From Deltaproteobacteria bacterium (lineage in GTDB: Bacteria; Myxococcota_A; UBA9160; JAFDET01): a stretch of DNA of 14,927 bases. The notes beneath the pieces were generated by a model that had not been told where the DNA came from, did no database searches, and was given only the letters and a program-made list of their open reading frames with translations. The DNA lies in assembly GCA_019310195.1 (NCBI GenBank), contig JAFDET010000037.1, positions 1 through 14,927 on the forward strand, in the 5' to 3' direction. Numbering within the stretch: position 1 is the stretch's first letter; each line of letters opens with the position of its first letter. The translations under genes and the position numbers were made by a program. Of the stretch, positions 1-7,068 are shown piece by piece.

Positions 1-762
1 GGACTCGCTGATTGGGGGCAGGACGCCGACCGCATCCGCCGCCTGCGCGACGCCGCCGATCTGGCGCTGTACACGCCGGGCAGCGACGCCGGGCGCCCGC
101 TGCGCGTGCTGCGCGCGCGCAGCTACGCCACCTGGAAGAAGCGTCTGGTCTCTTCGCTTTATCGCGATCGGCGTCTGGAGCTGTTCCGCGCGCCGGACTT
201 CAAGCGCTACTCGCATCCCGGACAGGAGGAGGGCGCGTTTCGCGCCGAGCTGGTGCACGCGGCCCGGGAGAAGCGCGACCTGGAGCTCGAGAAGCTGCGC
301 AAGCGCTACGCCCCCAAGCTGGCGCGGCTCGAGGAGCGCATCGCCCGGGCAGAGGAACGCGTGGACCGCGAACGCGACCAGGCCCGGCACCAGAAGCTGC
401 AGACGGCCGTGTCCCTGGGCGCCACGGTGCTGGGCGCGATCTTCGGCCGCAAGGTGGCGAGCTCGGGGAACGTGGGCCGGGCGGCGACGGCCGCCCGCAG
501 CGCCAGCCGGGCGCAGCGCGAGGCGGGCGACGTGGCCCGCGCAAAGGCGCGGGTCGAAGACCTTCGCAGCGACCTGGATGCGCTCCAGGCGGAGTTCGAC
601 TCGGGTACGGCGCCGCTGCGCGAGAGCGTGGATCCCCGGGAGATCCGCGTGGAGGCCCACTCCGTGCGCCCGCGGAAATCCGACCTCAGCGTCGAAGGCC
701 CGCAGCTCGCCTGGGCACCTTGGTGGGTGTCGCCGGAGGGAATCGCAACCCGCGCCTGGTAG
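1..762 (+). CDS. HerA-like ATP-binding protein, C-terminal part (5' truncated)
   Basis: The frame is open from the first base to a TAG at 760-762, giving 253 visible residues; the start and the ATPase core lie upstream of the window. The visible part begins with a segment containing LYTPGS and then a stretch around SSLYRDRRLELF. A long charged coiled coil follows (about residues 80-130, rich in E, K and R), then a short Gly/Ala segment (LGATVLGAIFGRK), a second coiled coil (about 165-205) and a W-rich end (WAPWW). From memory, this order matches the C-terminal region of large bacterial ATP-binding proteins with a HerA/DUF87 helicase-like core (COG0433), which are thought to be hexameric DNA-associated ATPases. 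No Walker motif is visible, so the assignment rests on the tail alone. The gene converges on the next one with a 2-nt gap; the two stops form TAGGCCTA. Confidence 0.6.
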   Translation, partial: GLADWGQDADRIRRLRDAADLALYTPGSDAGRPLRVLRARSYATWKKRLVSSLYRDRRLELFRAPDFKRYSHPGQEEGAFRAELVHAAREKRDLELEKLRKRYAPKLARLEERIARAEERVDRERDQARHQKLQTAVSLGATVLGAIFGRKVASSGNVGRAATAARSASRAQREAGDVARAKARVEDLRSDLDALQAEFDSGTAPLRESVDPREIRVEAHSVRPRKSDLSVEGPQLAWAPWWVSPEGIATRAW

Positions 763-764
763 GC

Positions 765-1160
765 CTAGGCGCCCGCCACGTCGTCGGGAAGGTCCAGCCA
801 GCGACGCGCCTCGAGAGCGTCGCGGAAGACCTCCAGGTCCACGGCGCCTTCGCCGCGATAGGCCTGGTACATCCGCCCCAGACCGAAGACGACGTCACGC
901 GAGACCAGCACGGCGATGCGGGTCTGACCCCGCGTGCGGTCCTGGCCGCGAAAGGCGTCGGCCAGCTCGCGCAGGCGCTCCCCCGTGATGTCGCTGGTCT
1001 CCACGGCGCTCAAGTCGATGAACTCTCGCCTGCCGTCCGGCAGGGTGGCGTCGTCGTTCAGCGCCTGCGCCCAGGCCAGGAACGCGTCGGCGCTGAGCGG
1101 CGGCTCGAAGCGCACGAAGAGCGCGCCGTGCTCGTCGTCCCAGCGCTGGTGGATCGGCAT
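765..1160 (-). CDS. small STAS/SpoIIAA-like protein
   Basis: The protein has 131 residues. The frame is open further upstream, to 1220, but the ATG at 1160 is preferred because GGAGGGGAG lies directly before it and the longer version would overlap the MATE gene. It is a single alpha/beta domain without a signal peptide or membrane segment: an N-terminal strand pair (LFVRFEPPL), a central FIDLSAVETSDITG and a late GRMYQAY followed by VFRDALEARRWL. The late GRMYQ and EARRWL elements resemble the SpoIIAA-like/STAS group, in which a phosphorylatable or ligand-binding loop controls a partner. The partner is unknown. It begins 31 nt after the MATE stop and is probably the last gene of the minus-strand run. 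The family is a resemblance, not proof; a hypothetical cytoplasmic protein is the safe name. Confidence 0.6.
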   Translation of the reverse strand: MPIHQRWDDEHGALFVRFEPPLSADAFLAWAQALNDDATLPDGRREFIDLSAVETSDITGERLRELADAFRGQDRTRGQTRIAVLVSRDVVFGLGRMYQAYRGEGAVDLEVFRDALEARRWLDLPDDVAGA

Positions 1161-1191
1161 CTCCCCTCCGACGGCGAACGCTAGCGGAGCC

Positions 1192-2577
1192 TCATGCCCC
1201 GTGGGCGGCGGCGAGTGCACGGGCGCGGGCCGTCCAGCGGCCCGTGGCGAGCCAGGCGCCGGTGGTCAGCGTGATGGCCCACGCGCCCGTCACCTGGGCG
1301 GCGAAGACGCCGGTCGGGCCCCAGCCGAAGCCCGCGTCGGTCGCGAGCAGCAGGCCCAGCGGGATCGTGATCAGAATCGAGTTGGCCAGCGACAGCAGCA
1401 TGGGCACGGCCACGTCGCCGGCGCCCTGCAGTGCGCGCAGGAACACGAAGAAGAAGGCCCAGGCGGCGAACGTTCCGGCTTGGAAGAGCAGCATCTGCGT
1501 CCCCAGCTCGATCACCGCTGGGTCGCTGGCGAACGCGCTCATGATGGGTCTGCGGAAGAGCGCGAGCACCGCGGCCAGGCTCCAGAGCACGCCCACGTGG
1601 GCCACCAGTCCCACGCGCAGCGCCCGCCACGCGCGCGGTACGTTGCCCGAGCCGAGCCCTTGGCCCACCAGCACCGAGCACGCCCCGGCCAGGGGGAACG
1701 CCAGCATGGGCCCCACCATGGAGAGGCGCATGCCCACCGCGTAGGCCGCCTGGGCTTCGGAGCCGAAGCCGCCCAGGAGCCGGATGAAGTAGACGTTCAC
1801 CACGAAGCCGCCCAGCATCTGGATGGCCGGAGGCCAGGACAGGGCCGCGATCTCGCGCATGGCTCGCGCATCCGGCCGCAGGTGGTGGCGCCGCAGGTGG
1901 ACCCGGCCGCCCCGGGAGAAGAGCACGCGCAGCGCCAGGCTTGCGGAAACCAGCTGGCCCACGGCCAGGCCCAGGACGACTCCGCGCACGCCGAGGGCGG
2001 GCGCTCCGAAGTGGCCGAAGATCAGGCACCACTCGGCCGCCACGGCCACGGCGCTCTGGGTCAGGCTGATCAGCAGCGGGGTGATCGAGTCGCCGGCGCC
2101 CTGGAGGATCGCGTTGAACAGGAACAGAAACACGAAGCCGAAGTTCAAGGCGAATACGAGCCGGGCATAGGGCAGCGCGATGGCGTGGACCGGCGCGGAG
2201 ACTTTCAGCCCGGAGAGCAGCGCCGGAGCCAGAGCGATGCCGATGCCGGCGATGGCGAACGACGCCAGCAGTCCCAGCAGCACCACCTGGCCGGCTACGT
2301 GCTCGGCGGCGTCTAGCCGGCCTTCTCCCACACGGCGGGCGATCAGTCCCTGGGCGCCGAAGCTGGCGCCCATCACGAGCATGAAGAATGCCTGGCGCAG
2401 CGCCTGGTTGCTCACGACCACGGCGGTGGTGGCGTCGTCGCCCAGCCGGCTCACGAAGCCCAGGTCGATCAGCTGGAATGCGACGCCGCCTCCGCTCTGC
2501 GCCAGGAGCGGCAGGGCGAGCACAGCCAGGGACACCCAGAGACTTCCCCGGGTATGATCGCGGTCGCGCCAGGCCAC
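1192..2577 (-). CDS. MATE family efflux transporter
   Basis: The protein has 461 residues, the usual MATE length, with about twelve hydrophobic segments in two similar halves. The first half carries LPLLAQSGGGVAFQLIDLGFVSRLG near the N-terminus and the MGASFGAQGLIARRVGEG loop typical of MATE proteins. The second half repeats this as FPLAGACSVLVGQGLGSG. NAILQGAGDSITPLL and LRALQGAGDVAVPML are the paired GAGD motifs at the end of each half. Family members export drugs or metabolites across the inner membrane using a sodium or proton gradient; the substrate here cannot be read. The start is GTG at 2577, the most upstream in-frame start, without a convincing Shine-Dalgarno. It follows the ferritin-like gene by 75 nt and precedes the STAS-like gene by 31 nt. 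It lies in a run headed by a TetR regulator, a common setting for efflux pumps. Confidence 0.93.
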   Translation of the reverse strand: MAWRDRDHTRGSLWVSLAVLALPLLAQSGGGVAFQLIDLGFVSRLGDDATTAVVVSNQALRQAFFMLVMGASFGAQGLIARRVGEGRLDAAEHVAGQVVLLGLLASFAIAGIGIALAPALLSGLKVSAPVHAIALPYARLVFALNFGFVFLFLFNAILQGAGDSITPLLISLTQSAVAVAAEWCLIFGHFGAPALGVRGVVLGLAVGQLVSASLALRVLFSRGGRVHLRRHHLRPDARAMREIAALSWPPAIQMLGGFVVNVYFIRLLGGFGSEAQAAYAVGMRLSMVGPMLAFPLAGACSVLVGQGLGSGNVPRAWRALRVGLVAHVGVLWSLAAVLALFRRPIMSAFASDPAVIELGTQMLLFQAGTFAAWAFFFVFLRALQGAGDVAVPMLLSLANSILITIPLGLLLATDAGFGWGPTGVFAAQVTGAWAITLTTGAWLATGRWTARARALAAAHGA

Positions 2578-2652
2578 TTCGGGCCTAGGGCCCGTCGCGG
2601 CGGACGAACACGGCAGCGTGATCGGCCGAGACCGGGCTGCGGTTGTCGGGGC

Positions 2653-3681
2653 TCACTCGCCGTGGTCCTGGAGGGACTCGAACTCCCGGAGGAGCCGCTC
2701 CCCCTCCGGATGCGCAAGGATGCGCTCGGCCAAAACCTTTCGGGTTCGCTCCGCAACCAGCCGCGGCTGTTCGTTCACGGCCCACTCGACGATGCCCTGC
2801 CACAGCGTGTCCACCAGCTCGCGGCCGGGCAAATGCCCGCCGTCGCGGGTCCGGAAGCTGATGCTGCGCAGCTCGCCCAGATAGAGCCGCAACGAGCGGA
2901 CGTGGATGGCCTCGTCCGTGCGGATCCGGTTCACCACCTCGGCCGCTTCCTCGGCCTGCGCGCGTCGCTCGGTGAAGAGCTCCGGGTCCAGGAGCAATCG
3001 CTCGCTGAAGGAGAAGCCGCGCTCGGCGCGGAACTCGATCATCAGCAGGTTGGCCAGGAAATGGACGGTGCGCACGATCGCCGGCACCAGCTGGGGGAAG
3101 GGATCGGCCTGGTCGTCCGGCCGCGCGATGTTCGCGGGTACCTCCGGGTCGGGCCAGCCGGTCTCGCCGAAGGCCAGGTCGCGCAGGGCGAACCACATGA
3201 CGTCGTGGCCGCCGATACCGCGCTCCGGCTCGCCGCCCTCGTCGAGGCCGTGGGCCCGAAGCAGCCCCCGGTTCAGGTGGCCGATGCCCATCTCGGAGAT
3301 GTCCTCTTCGATGGACCCCTGCAGCTCCGGAAAAGCCATGTCGGCCAGGATGCGGCCGCGCGCCTCGATGTGGCCGGTGATGGTGAGCGTGTTCCAGAAG
3401 GTCTGGCCCAGCCCTTCGCGGATCATCAGCTTCTGCTGCGCCGGGTTGGGGAAGCGGATGCCGTCCAGGAGCGAGGGGCCGGCGTCCAGGGGGCCGCCTC
3501 CGCGGCGGATCAGCGCGGCCGTCCAGGCTTCCACGGCCGGGCCGCGGTGGAGCAGGCGTGGCGGGATGTAGCAGCCCGAGGCGTCGAAGCCTCCGTGCAG
3601 CCCGCGGCCGGCCACCTCGTGCGGCCTCGCATAGTCGTGGGACGCGAGAAGCTCTTCCTCGGAGTAGCGGAGCTGGGGCAC
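2653..3681 (-). CDS. ferritin-like diiron-type protein of unknown function
   Basis: The frame extends upstream into the PAP2 gene, but that part is low-complexity and reads as a shadow. The first canonical start after the PAP2 stop is GTG at 3681, giving 342 residues and a 31-nt gap; the Shine-Dalgarno is weak, so the start is uncertain. The protein is soluble and helical. Possible metal ligands lie in a four-helix order: E106 (HIEARGR), E125/E126/E130 with H135 (EMGIGH), H207 and E216/E220 (MIEFRAE), then E257-A-I-H260 (DEAIH). The final ExxH, together with single Glu residues on the other helices, fits ferritin-like diiron carboxylate proteins such as oxygenases and desaturases. I do not recognise a named family. 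The neighbours (SMS-like enzyme, TetR regulator, MATE pump) suggest oxidation of a lipid or small molecule, which is inference. A structural non-catalytic fold is possible. Confidence 0.6.
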   Translation of the reverse strand: MPQLRYSEEELLASHDYARPHEVAGRGLHGGFDASGCYIPPRLLHRGPAVEAWTAALIRRGGGPLDAGPSLLDGIRFPNPAQQKLMIREGLGQTFWNTLTITGHIEARGRILADMAFPELQGSIEEDISEMGIGHLNRGLLRAHGLDEGGEPERGIGGHDVMWFALRDLAFGETGWPDPEVPANIARPDDQADPFPQLVPAIVRTVHFLANLLMIEFRAERGFSFSERLLLDPELFTERRAQAEEAAEVVNRIRTDEAIHVRSLRLYLGELRSISFRTRDGGHLPGRELVDTLWQGIVEWAVNEQPRLVAERTRKVLAERILAHPEGERLLREFESLQDHGE

Positions 3682-3712
3682 GGAGGGACGGTTCCCGATC
3701 CGCGCAGGGTCG

Positions 3713-4510
3713 TCAACCGAGATGCAGGCGCCGCAGGAACAGCGGCTCGACGCCCTTGTAGTAGAGCGCGCGGGACAGGGCGAAGATCGCGTAGCCCATG
3801 AACCACGCCGCCAGCACGTCAACGGTGTAGTGGTTGTGGGTCAGCAGCACCGCGACCGCCATCGTCACGGCTCCGGCCAGCATCACGCTCTTCTGCCAAG
3901 GCGTGTCGAAGAAGAGGAAGAACAGGAACGGTACGGCCGTGTGTCCCGAGAACACGAACTCGTTCTGGAAGGTGTACTCGCCCGCCACGGTTGCGAAGAG
4001 GGTGTCCAGCTCGCGCATGTCCAGGATCGTGACCGGGGCGCCGATCGGAGACAGGAACACGAAGAGTGTGCGTACACACAGGTAGAGGCCCAGCAGGAAG
4101 AGCAGGAAGGGCATGCGGCGCGGGTGGTAGAGGACGGCGATGCCCAGCGCCCACGCGTGCAGTGCGAGCCATCCCCAGGAGAGCAGGGGGACCAGGTTCA
4201 CCCGCGGCAGGTGGTCCAGCAGCCAGTCGGACGAGACGGGCAGGGCGCGCTGGTCCGCGTACCAGCCCAGGTTGGCGTAGAAGGCGTACGAGGCCAGCAC
4301 GAACAAGACGAGCCCCGCCAGGACGCCGACCCACCACTTGTGGTCCACGTCCTCCCAGCCTCCGCGGATCTCCTCGATTTCGGCGCGGACCTCGGCGCGC
4401 GCGCGCGCGCGCCAGCGCTCTCGCAGGGCGCGCAGCTCTTCGGCCGACTCGCGCACCCGTAGCTCGAGCCGCTCGATCTCGCGCTCGAACCGGTCCGGCT
4501 GCGGCGTCAC
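3713..4510 (-). CDS. PAP2-superfamily, sphingomyelin-synthase-like membrane protein
   Basis: The protein has 265 residues. The GTG start at 4510 overlaps the tetR stop in GTGA, so the two are translationally coupled. Residues 6-50 form a charged coiled coil, unusual for this family, followed by about six membrane segments (first at 60-78). Two motifs define the active site: FSGHT with H190, and HYTVDV with H227 and D231. A His in SGHT plus an H-x3-D pair in HYTxD matches the D3 and D4 motifs and His-His-Asp triad of sphingomyelin synthase-related enzymes (PAP2_C type) better than classical PAP2 phosphatases. Enzymes of this type transfer or remove phospho-head-groups on lipids at the membrane face. 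The substrate cannot be read from sequence. The coiled-coil codons contain a (GC)9 tract at 4395-4412. A plain lipid phosphatase is the main alternative. Confidence 0.78.
   Translation of the reverse strand: MTPQPDRFEREIERLELRVRESAEELRALRERWRARARAEVRAEIEEIRGGWEDVDHKWWVGVLAGLVLFVLASYAFYANLGWYADQRALPVSSDWLLDHLPRVNLVPLLSWGWLALHAWALGIAVLYHPRRMPFLLFLLGLYLCVRTLFVFLSPIGAPVTILDMRELDTLFATVAGEYTFQNEFVFSGHTAVPFLFFLFFDTPWQKSVMLAGAVTMAVAVLLTHNHYTVDVLAAWFMGYAIFALSRALYYKGVEPLFLRRLHLG
4395..4412. repeat. (GC)9 dinucleotide tract inside the SMS-like gene
   Basis: Eighteen bases of uninterrupted alternating G and C encode alternating Ala and Arg near residues 35-39 of the PAP2-like protein. The tract is read directly from the sequence. 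Such tracts can slip during replication and can adopt Z-DNA. Adding or losing one GC unit would shift the frame before the first membrane segment. Whether it varies in nature is unknown, and chance in a GC-rich genome is possible. Confidence 0.9.
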
Positions 4511-5070
4511 GCCTGCGTCCGATCGCGTAGCGCGTTCAGCACCTGACGCAGCAGCGGCTGGTCGACGCGCGGCAGGCCGAGAAGCTGGGAGAGCCAGAGC
4601 CCGTCGGCGGCCAGCCGCACCAGGGTGGCGGTGGCCGGATCGAGGCCGTCGTCCTCCAGGCGCCGCTGCCAGCGCGCAAACGCTTCGCCCACGGTGGCCA
4701 GGCGCTCGGCGTCTCCGCCGATGCAGGCCAGGATGCCGGCCATCAGCTGTGCGGAGGAGTCCGCCGGACCGCCCTCGGGGTCCACCGTGGTGTCCAGGTA
4801 GGCCCGGGTCCAGCGGCCGGCACCGGCATCGGCCTGGGCTCGCAGCGCCTGGCTCTGCTCGAAGCCGTCGAGCATGCGCTCCACCAGCCCGTCCACCAGC
4901 GCGGTCTTGGAGGGGAAGTGGTAGAGGAGGCCGCCTTTGGAGACGCCGGCGTCGCGGGCCACCGCGTCGAGCACCAGCGCTGAGGGGCCGCCGGCCAGCA
5001 GGCGGGATTTGGCCGCGTCCAGCACGCGCTCCCGAGCGCTGGAAAGATCTCTCGGGGCGGGGCTGACCAT
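4507..5070 (-). CDS. TetR family transcriptional regulator
   Basis: The protein has 187 residues from ATG 5070; a GTG at 5079 would add three. The N-terminal TetR DNA-binding domain is clear: RERVLDAAKSRLLAGG, then a helix-turn-helix at about residues 32-55 ending in the classical GVSKGGLLYHFPSK. The C-terminal ligand-binding half is helical and ends with LVRLAADGLWLSQLLGL, common in TetR proteins whose ligands are unknown. The stop overlaps the start of the SMS-like gene by four bases, so regulator and enzyme share one transcript. It is divergent from the mla-type operon, and a perfect palindrome at 5083-5096 lies just ahead of its start. The simplest reading is autorepression with possible control of the divergent operon. 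No Shine-Dalgarno precedes either start, so the message may be leaderless. Confidence 0.93.
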   Translation of the reverse strand: MVSPAPRDLSSARERVLDAAKSRLLAGGPSALVLDAVARDAGVSKGGLLYHFPSKTALVDGLVERMLDGFEQSQALRAQADAGAGRWTRAYLDTTVDPEGGPADSSAQLMAGILACIGGDAERLATVGEAFARWQRRLEDDGLDPATATLVRLAADGLWLSQLLGLPRVDQPLLRQVLNALRDRTQA

Positions 5071-5077
5071 GGCAATC

Positions 5078-5105
5078 ACTGTACCGTCTGGACGGTTTAG
5101 TGCAA
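5078..5105 (-). promoter_or_regulatory. candidate tetR promoter overlapping the operator
   Basis: On the minus strand, TTGCAC (5105-5100) and TACAGT (5083-5078) are separated by 16 bp, a sigma-70-like pair with 3/6 and 4/6 consensus matches. The palindrome 5083-5096 fills the spacer, a typical place for TetR-type repression. Transcription would start at or next to the ATG at 5070, giving a leaderless message, consistent with the missing Shine-Dalgarno. The matches are weak. Confidence 0.3.
5083..5096. promoter_or_regulatory. candidate TetR operator (6-2-6 perfect palindrome)
   Basis: ACCGTC-TG-GACGGT is a perfect inverted repeat with 6-bp arms and a 2-bp centre. It sits in the 83-bp gap between divergent tetR and mlaE, 12 bp from the tetR ATG and 57 bp from the mlaE ATG. 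Its size, symmetry and place fit an operator for the adjacent TetR protein. Binding itself is inferred. Confidence 0.6.
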
Positions 5106-5153
5106 TGTCCGGTACGCGCGCTCACGACCGTGCGATAAGCTGCGGAACTCCGC

Positions 5154-6278
5154 ATGGCTGCAGCAGCTTCCCAACCCGCCGCGTCGGCCCGCCTCGAGCC
5201 GGGCCCCGAAGGCCTGCGCCTGTCGGGCCACCTGGATGCCGCCACCGCCGGCGAGATCTGGCGGGATGCCATGGATCGGGCCCGCGGCGCCGGGCCTCTG
5301 GTCCTGGATGTCTCGGGGCTGGACTCCTGCGACGCGGCCGGGGCGGTGCTTCTGGTGGAGATGGAGCGCGCGCGGCGGCAAGGCGGTGGCCGCCTGGAGC
5401 TGCGCGGCCTCCCGTCCAACGTGGCGGAGATCCTGGAGATGGTCGCGGCGGGTGAGAGCGAGGCGCCAGCGCCCGAGGCCGGTCGCAGAAACTTCTTCGA
5501 AGCGCTGGGCAGCGCTTCCATCGACCTGCTTCTCGGGGTCCGCGAAACCATCGCCTACGTCGGCGCCCTTACCCTGGGCTTGCTGCAGGTGGTGCGGAAC
5601 CCGCGGCTGCTTCGCTTCAAGGACGTGATGCTGGTGGCGGAGCGGGCCGGCATCGGCGCCGTTCCGATCGTGGCCCTGATCGGCTTCCTGCTGGGCCTGA
5701 TTCTCTCCTTCCAATCGCTCATCCCCATGCAGCGTTTCGGCGCCGAGATCTTCATCGCCGACCTGCTGGGCATGTCGCTGCTGCGGGAGCTGGGCCCGCT
5801 GATGGCGGCGATCATGCTCACGGCCCGCTCCGGCTCGGCGTTCGCGGCCGAGATCGGCACCATGAAGGTGAACGAGGAGGTGGATGCGCTCGCCACCATG
5901 GGCCTCGAGCCCATGCGCTTCCTGATCCTGCCCCGCGTGGTGGCGGCGATCATCGTCGTACCGGTGCTGGCCATGCTGATGAACGCCGCGGGGCTTGCCG
6001 GGGGCGCGGTGATGTTCCTCACCCTCGACTTCCCCCTGAACCTCTACATCTCGCGGATCGCGGAGATGGTGAGCGTCGGGGACTTCCTGGGTGGCATCTT
6101 CAAGGGCTTCGTGTTCGGCGTCATCGTCGCTGCCGTGGGCTGCCAGCGCGGCCTGGAGACCGGCAAGGGCGCGGGCGCCGTCGGCCTGTCCACCACCAGC
6201 GCCGTGGTCAGTGGCATCACGCTGATCGCGGTGATCGACGGAATCTTCGCGGTGGTCTTCTACATGCTGGGAATCTGA
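5154..6278 (+). CDS. mlaE: STAS-MlaE fusion, lipid ABC transporter permease
   Basis: The protein has 374 residues. Residues 13-100 form a STAS domain (LRLSGHLDAATAGEIW, LDVSGLDSCDAAG), and residues 115-374 form an MlaE permease with about five or six membrane segments. Clear MlaE motifs are RELGPLMAAIMLTARSGSAFAAEIG and MKVNEEVDALATMG. The permease dimer sits in the inner membrane with MlaF and MlaD and moves phospholipid. The fused STAS domain takes the place of separate MlaB. In its conserved loop, DAAG replaces the usual D-S/T-x-G, so the phosphorylatable Ser/Thr is absent. ATG 5154 is preceded only by weak GCGGAA. An extended -10-like TGCGATAAG lies at 5131-5139, without a good -35. First gene of a five-gene operon; mlaF starts one base after its stop. 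Confidence 0.95.
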   Translation: MAAAASQPAASARLEPGPEGLRLSGHLDAATAGEIWRDAMDRARGAGPLVLDVSGLDSCDAAGAVLLVEMERARRQGGGRLELRGLPSNVAEILEMVAAGESEAPAPEAGRRNFFEALGSASIDLLLGVRETIAYVGALTLGLLQVVRNPRLLRFKDVMLVAERAGIGAVPIVALIGFLLGLILSFQSLIPMQRFGAEIFIADLLGMSLLRELGPLMAAIMLTARSGSAFAAEIGTMKVNEEVDALATMGLEPMRFLILPRVVAAIIVVPVLAMLMNAAGLAGGAVMFLTLDFPLNLYISRIAEMVSVGDFLGGIFKGFVFGVIVAAVGCQRGLETGKGAGAVGLSTTSAVVSGITLIAVIDGIFAVVFYMLGI

Positions 6279-6279
6279 C

Positions 6280-7068
6280 GTGCTAGCGACGGCTGCAGAG
6301 CCCATCGTCCGCGTGGAGAATCTCTCCGCGAGCTTCGGCCCCAACGTGATCTTCGACGACGTCTCGTTCGAGGTCATGCCGGGCGAGATTTTCGTGATCC
6401 TGGGCGGATCGGGGTCCGGCAAGAGCACCATGCTCAAGCACATGATCGGACTCTACGAGCCCGTCGGCGGCCACATCTACATCGCGGGCGACGACATCAC
6501 CACGGCGCACGGAAAGGATCGGCAACGGATCATCTCGCGCTTCGGCGTGATGTATCAGATGGGCGCGCTCTTCGGGAACATGACCCTGCTGGAGAACGTG
6601 CGGCTTCCGATGGAGGAGTTCACGGACCTGCCGCGCGAGGCCATGGACGCCATTGCGGCCAGCAAGCTGCGCATGGTGGCCCTGGAGGGCTTCGAGAACT
6701 ACATGCCGGCGGACATCAGCGGCGGCATGGCCAAGCGCGCCGCCATCGCTCGCGCCATGGCGCTGGACCCGCAGATCCTGTTTCTGGACGAGCCCTCCGC
6801 CGGCCTGGACCCGATCACCTCAGCCGAGCTCGACCAGACGATCCTGCGGCTTTCGCGGGCCCTGGGCGTCACTTTCGTCGTGGTGACTCACGAGCTTCCC
6901 AGCATCTACACCATCGCCGATCGGGTGATCATGCTGGACAAACGAACCAAGCGTATCATCGCCACCGGCTCTCCCCAGGAGCTGCGCGACCACTCCGAGG
7001 ACGAGTGGGTGCGGCGCTTCTTCCATCGGGAGACGAGTGAGTCTGCGGCGACGGAGGTGAGTGCGTGA
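6280..7068 (+). CDS. mlaF: MlaF-type ABC transporter ATPase
   Basis: The protein has 262 residues with a GTG start one base after the mlaE stop. It has all ABC ATPase motifs: Walker A GGSGSGKST (42-50), Q-loop Q93 in MYQMGALF, signature ISGGMAKRAAIARA (146-159), Walker B ILFLDEPSAGLDP (166-178) and switch His H204 (VTHE). The SGGM signature and MYQMGALF are typical of the MlaF/Mkl branch that powers MCE transporters. It hydrolyses ATP at the cytoplasmic face and couples to the MlaE coupling helix. The C-terminal tail (FFHRETSESAATEVSA) is short, as is common in MlaF. Its stop overlaps the mlaD start in GTGA. Confidence 0.96.
   Translation: MLATAAEPIVRVENLSASFGPNVIFDDVSFEVMPGEIFVILGGSGSGKSTMLKHMIGLYEPVGGHIYIAGDDITTAHGKDRQRIISRFGVMYQMGALFGNMTLLENVRLPMEEFTDLPREAMDAIAASKLRMVALEGFENYMPADISGGMAKRAAIARAMALDPQILFLDEPSAGLDPITSAELDQTILRLSRALGVTFVVVTHELPSIYTIADRVIMLDKRTKRIIATGSPQELRDHSEDEWVRRFFHRETSESAATEVSA

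Noticed and set aside
760..767. Palindrome TAGGCCTA at the HerA/STAS-like junction
   Set aside because: Two opposed TAG stops around GC give this by chance; too short to be a terminator.
934..2316. Long plus-strand open frame opposite the MATE gene
   Set aside because: Composition is His/Gln/Arg-rich with no family features, and it lies fully antisense to a clear transporter. It is a shadow of GC-rich codon bias.
2578..2652. 75-bp gap between the ferritin-like and MATE genes as a possible promoter or attenuator
   Set aside because: No convincing -35/-10 pair, terminator stem with T-run or operator symmetry was found.
5097..6443. Long minus-strand open frame opposite mlaE
   Set aside because: It mirrors mlaE codons and shows no recognisable domain; mlaE is certain.
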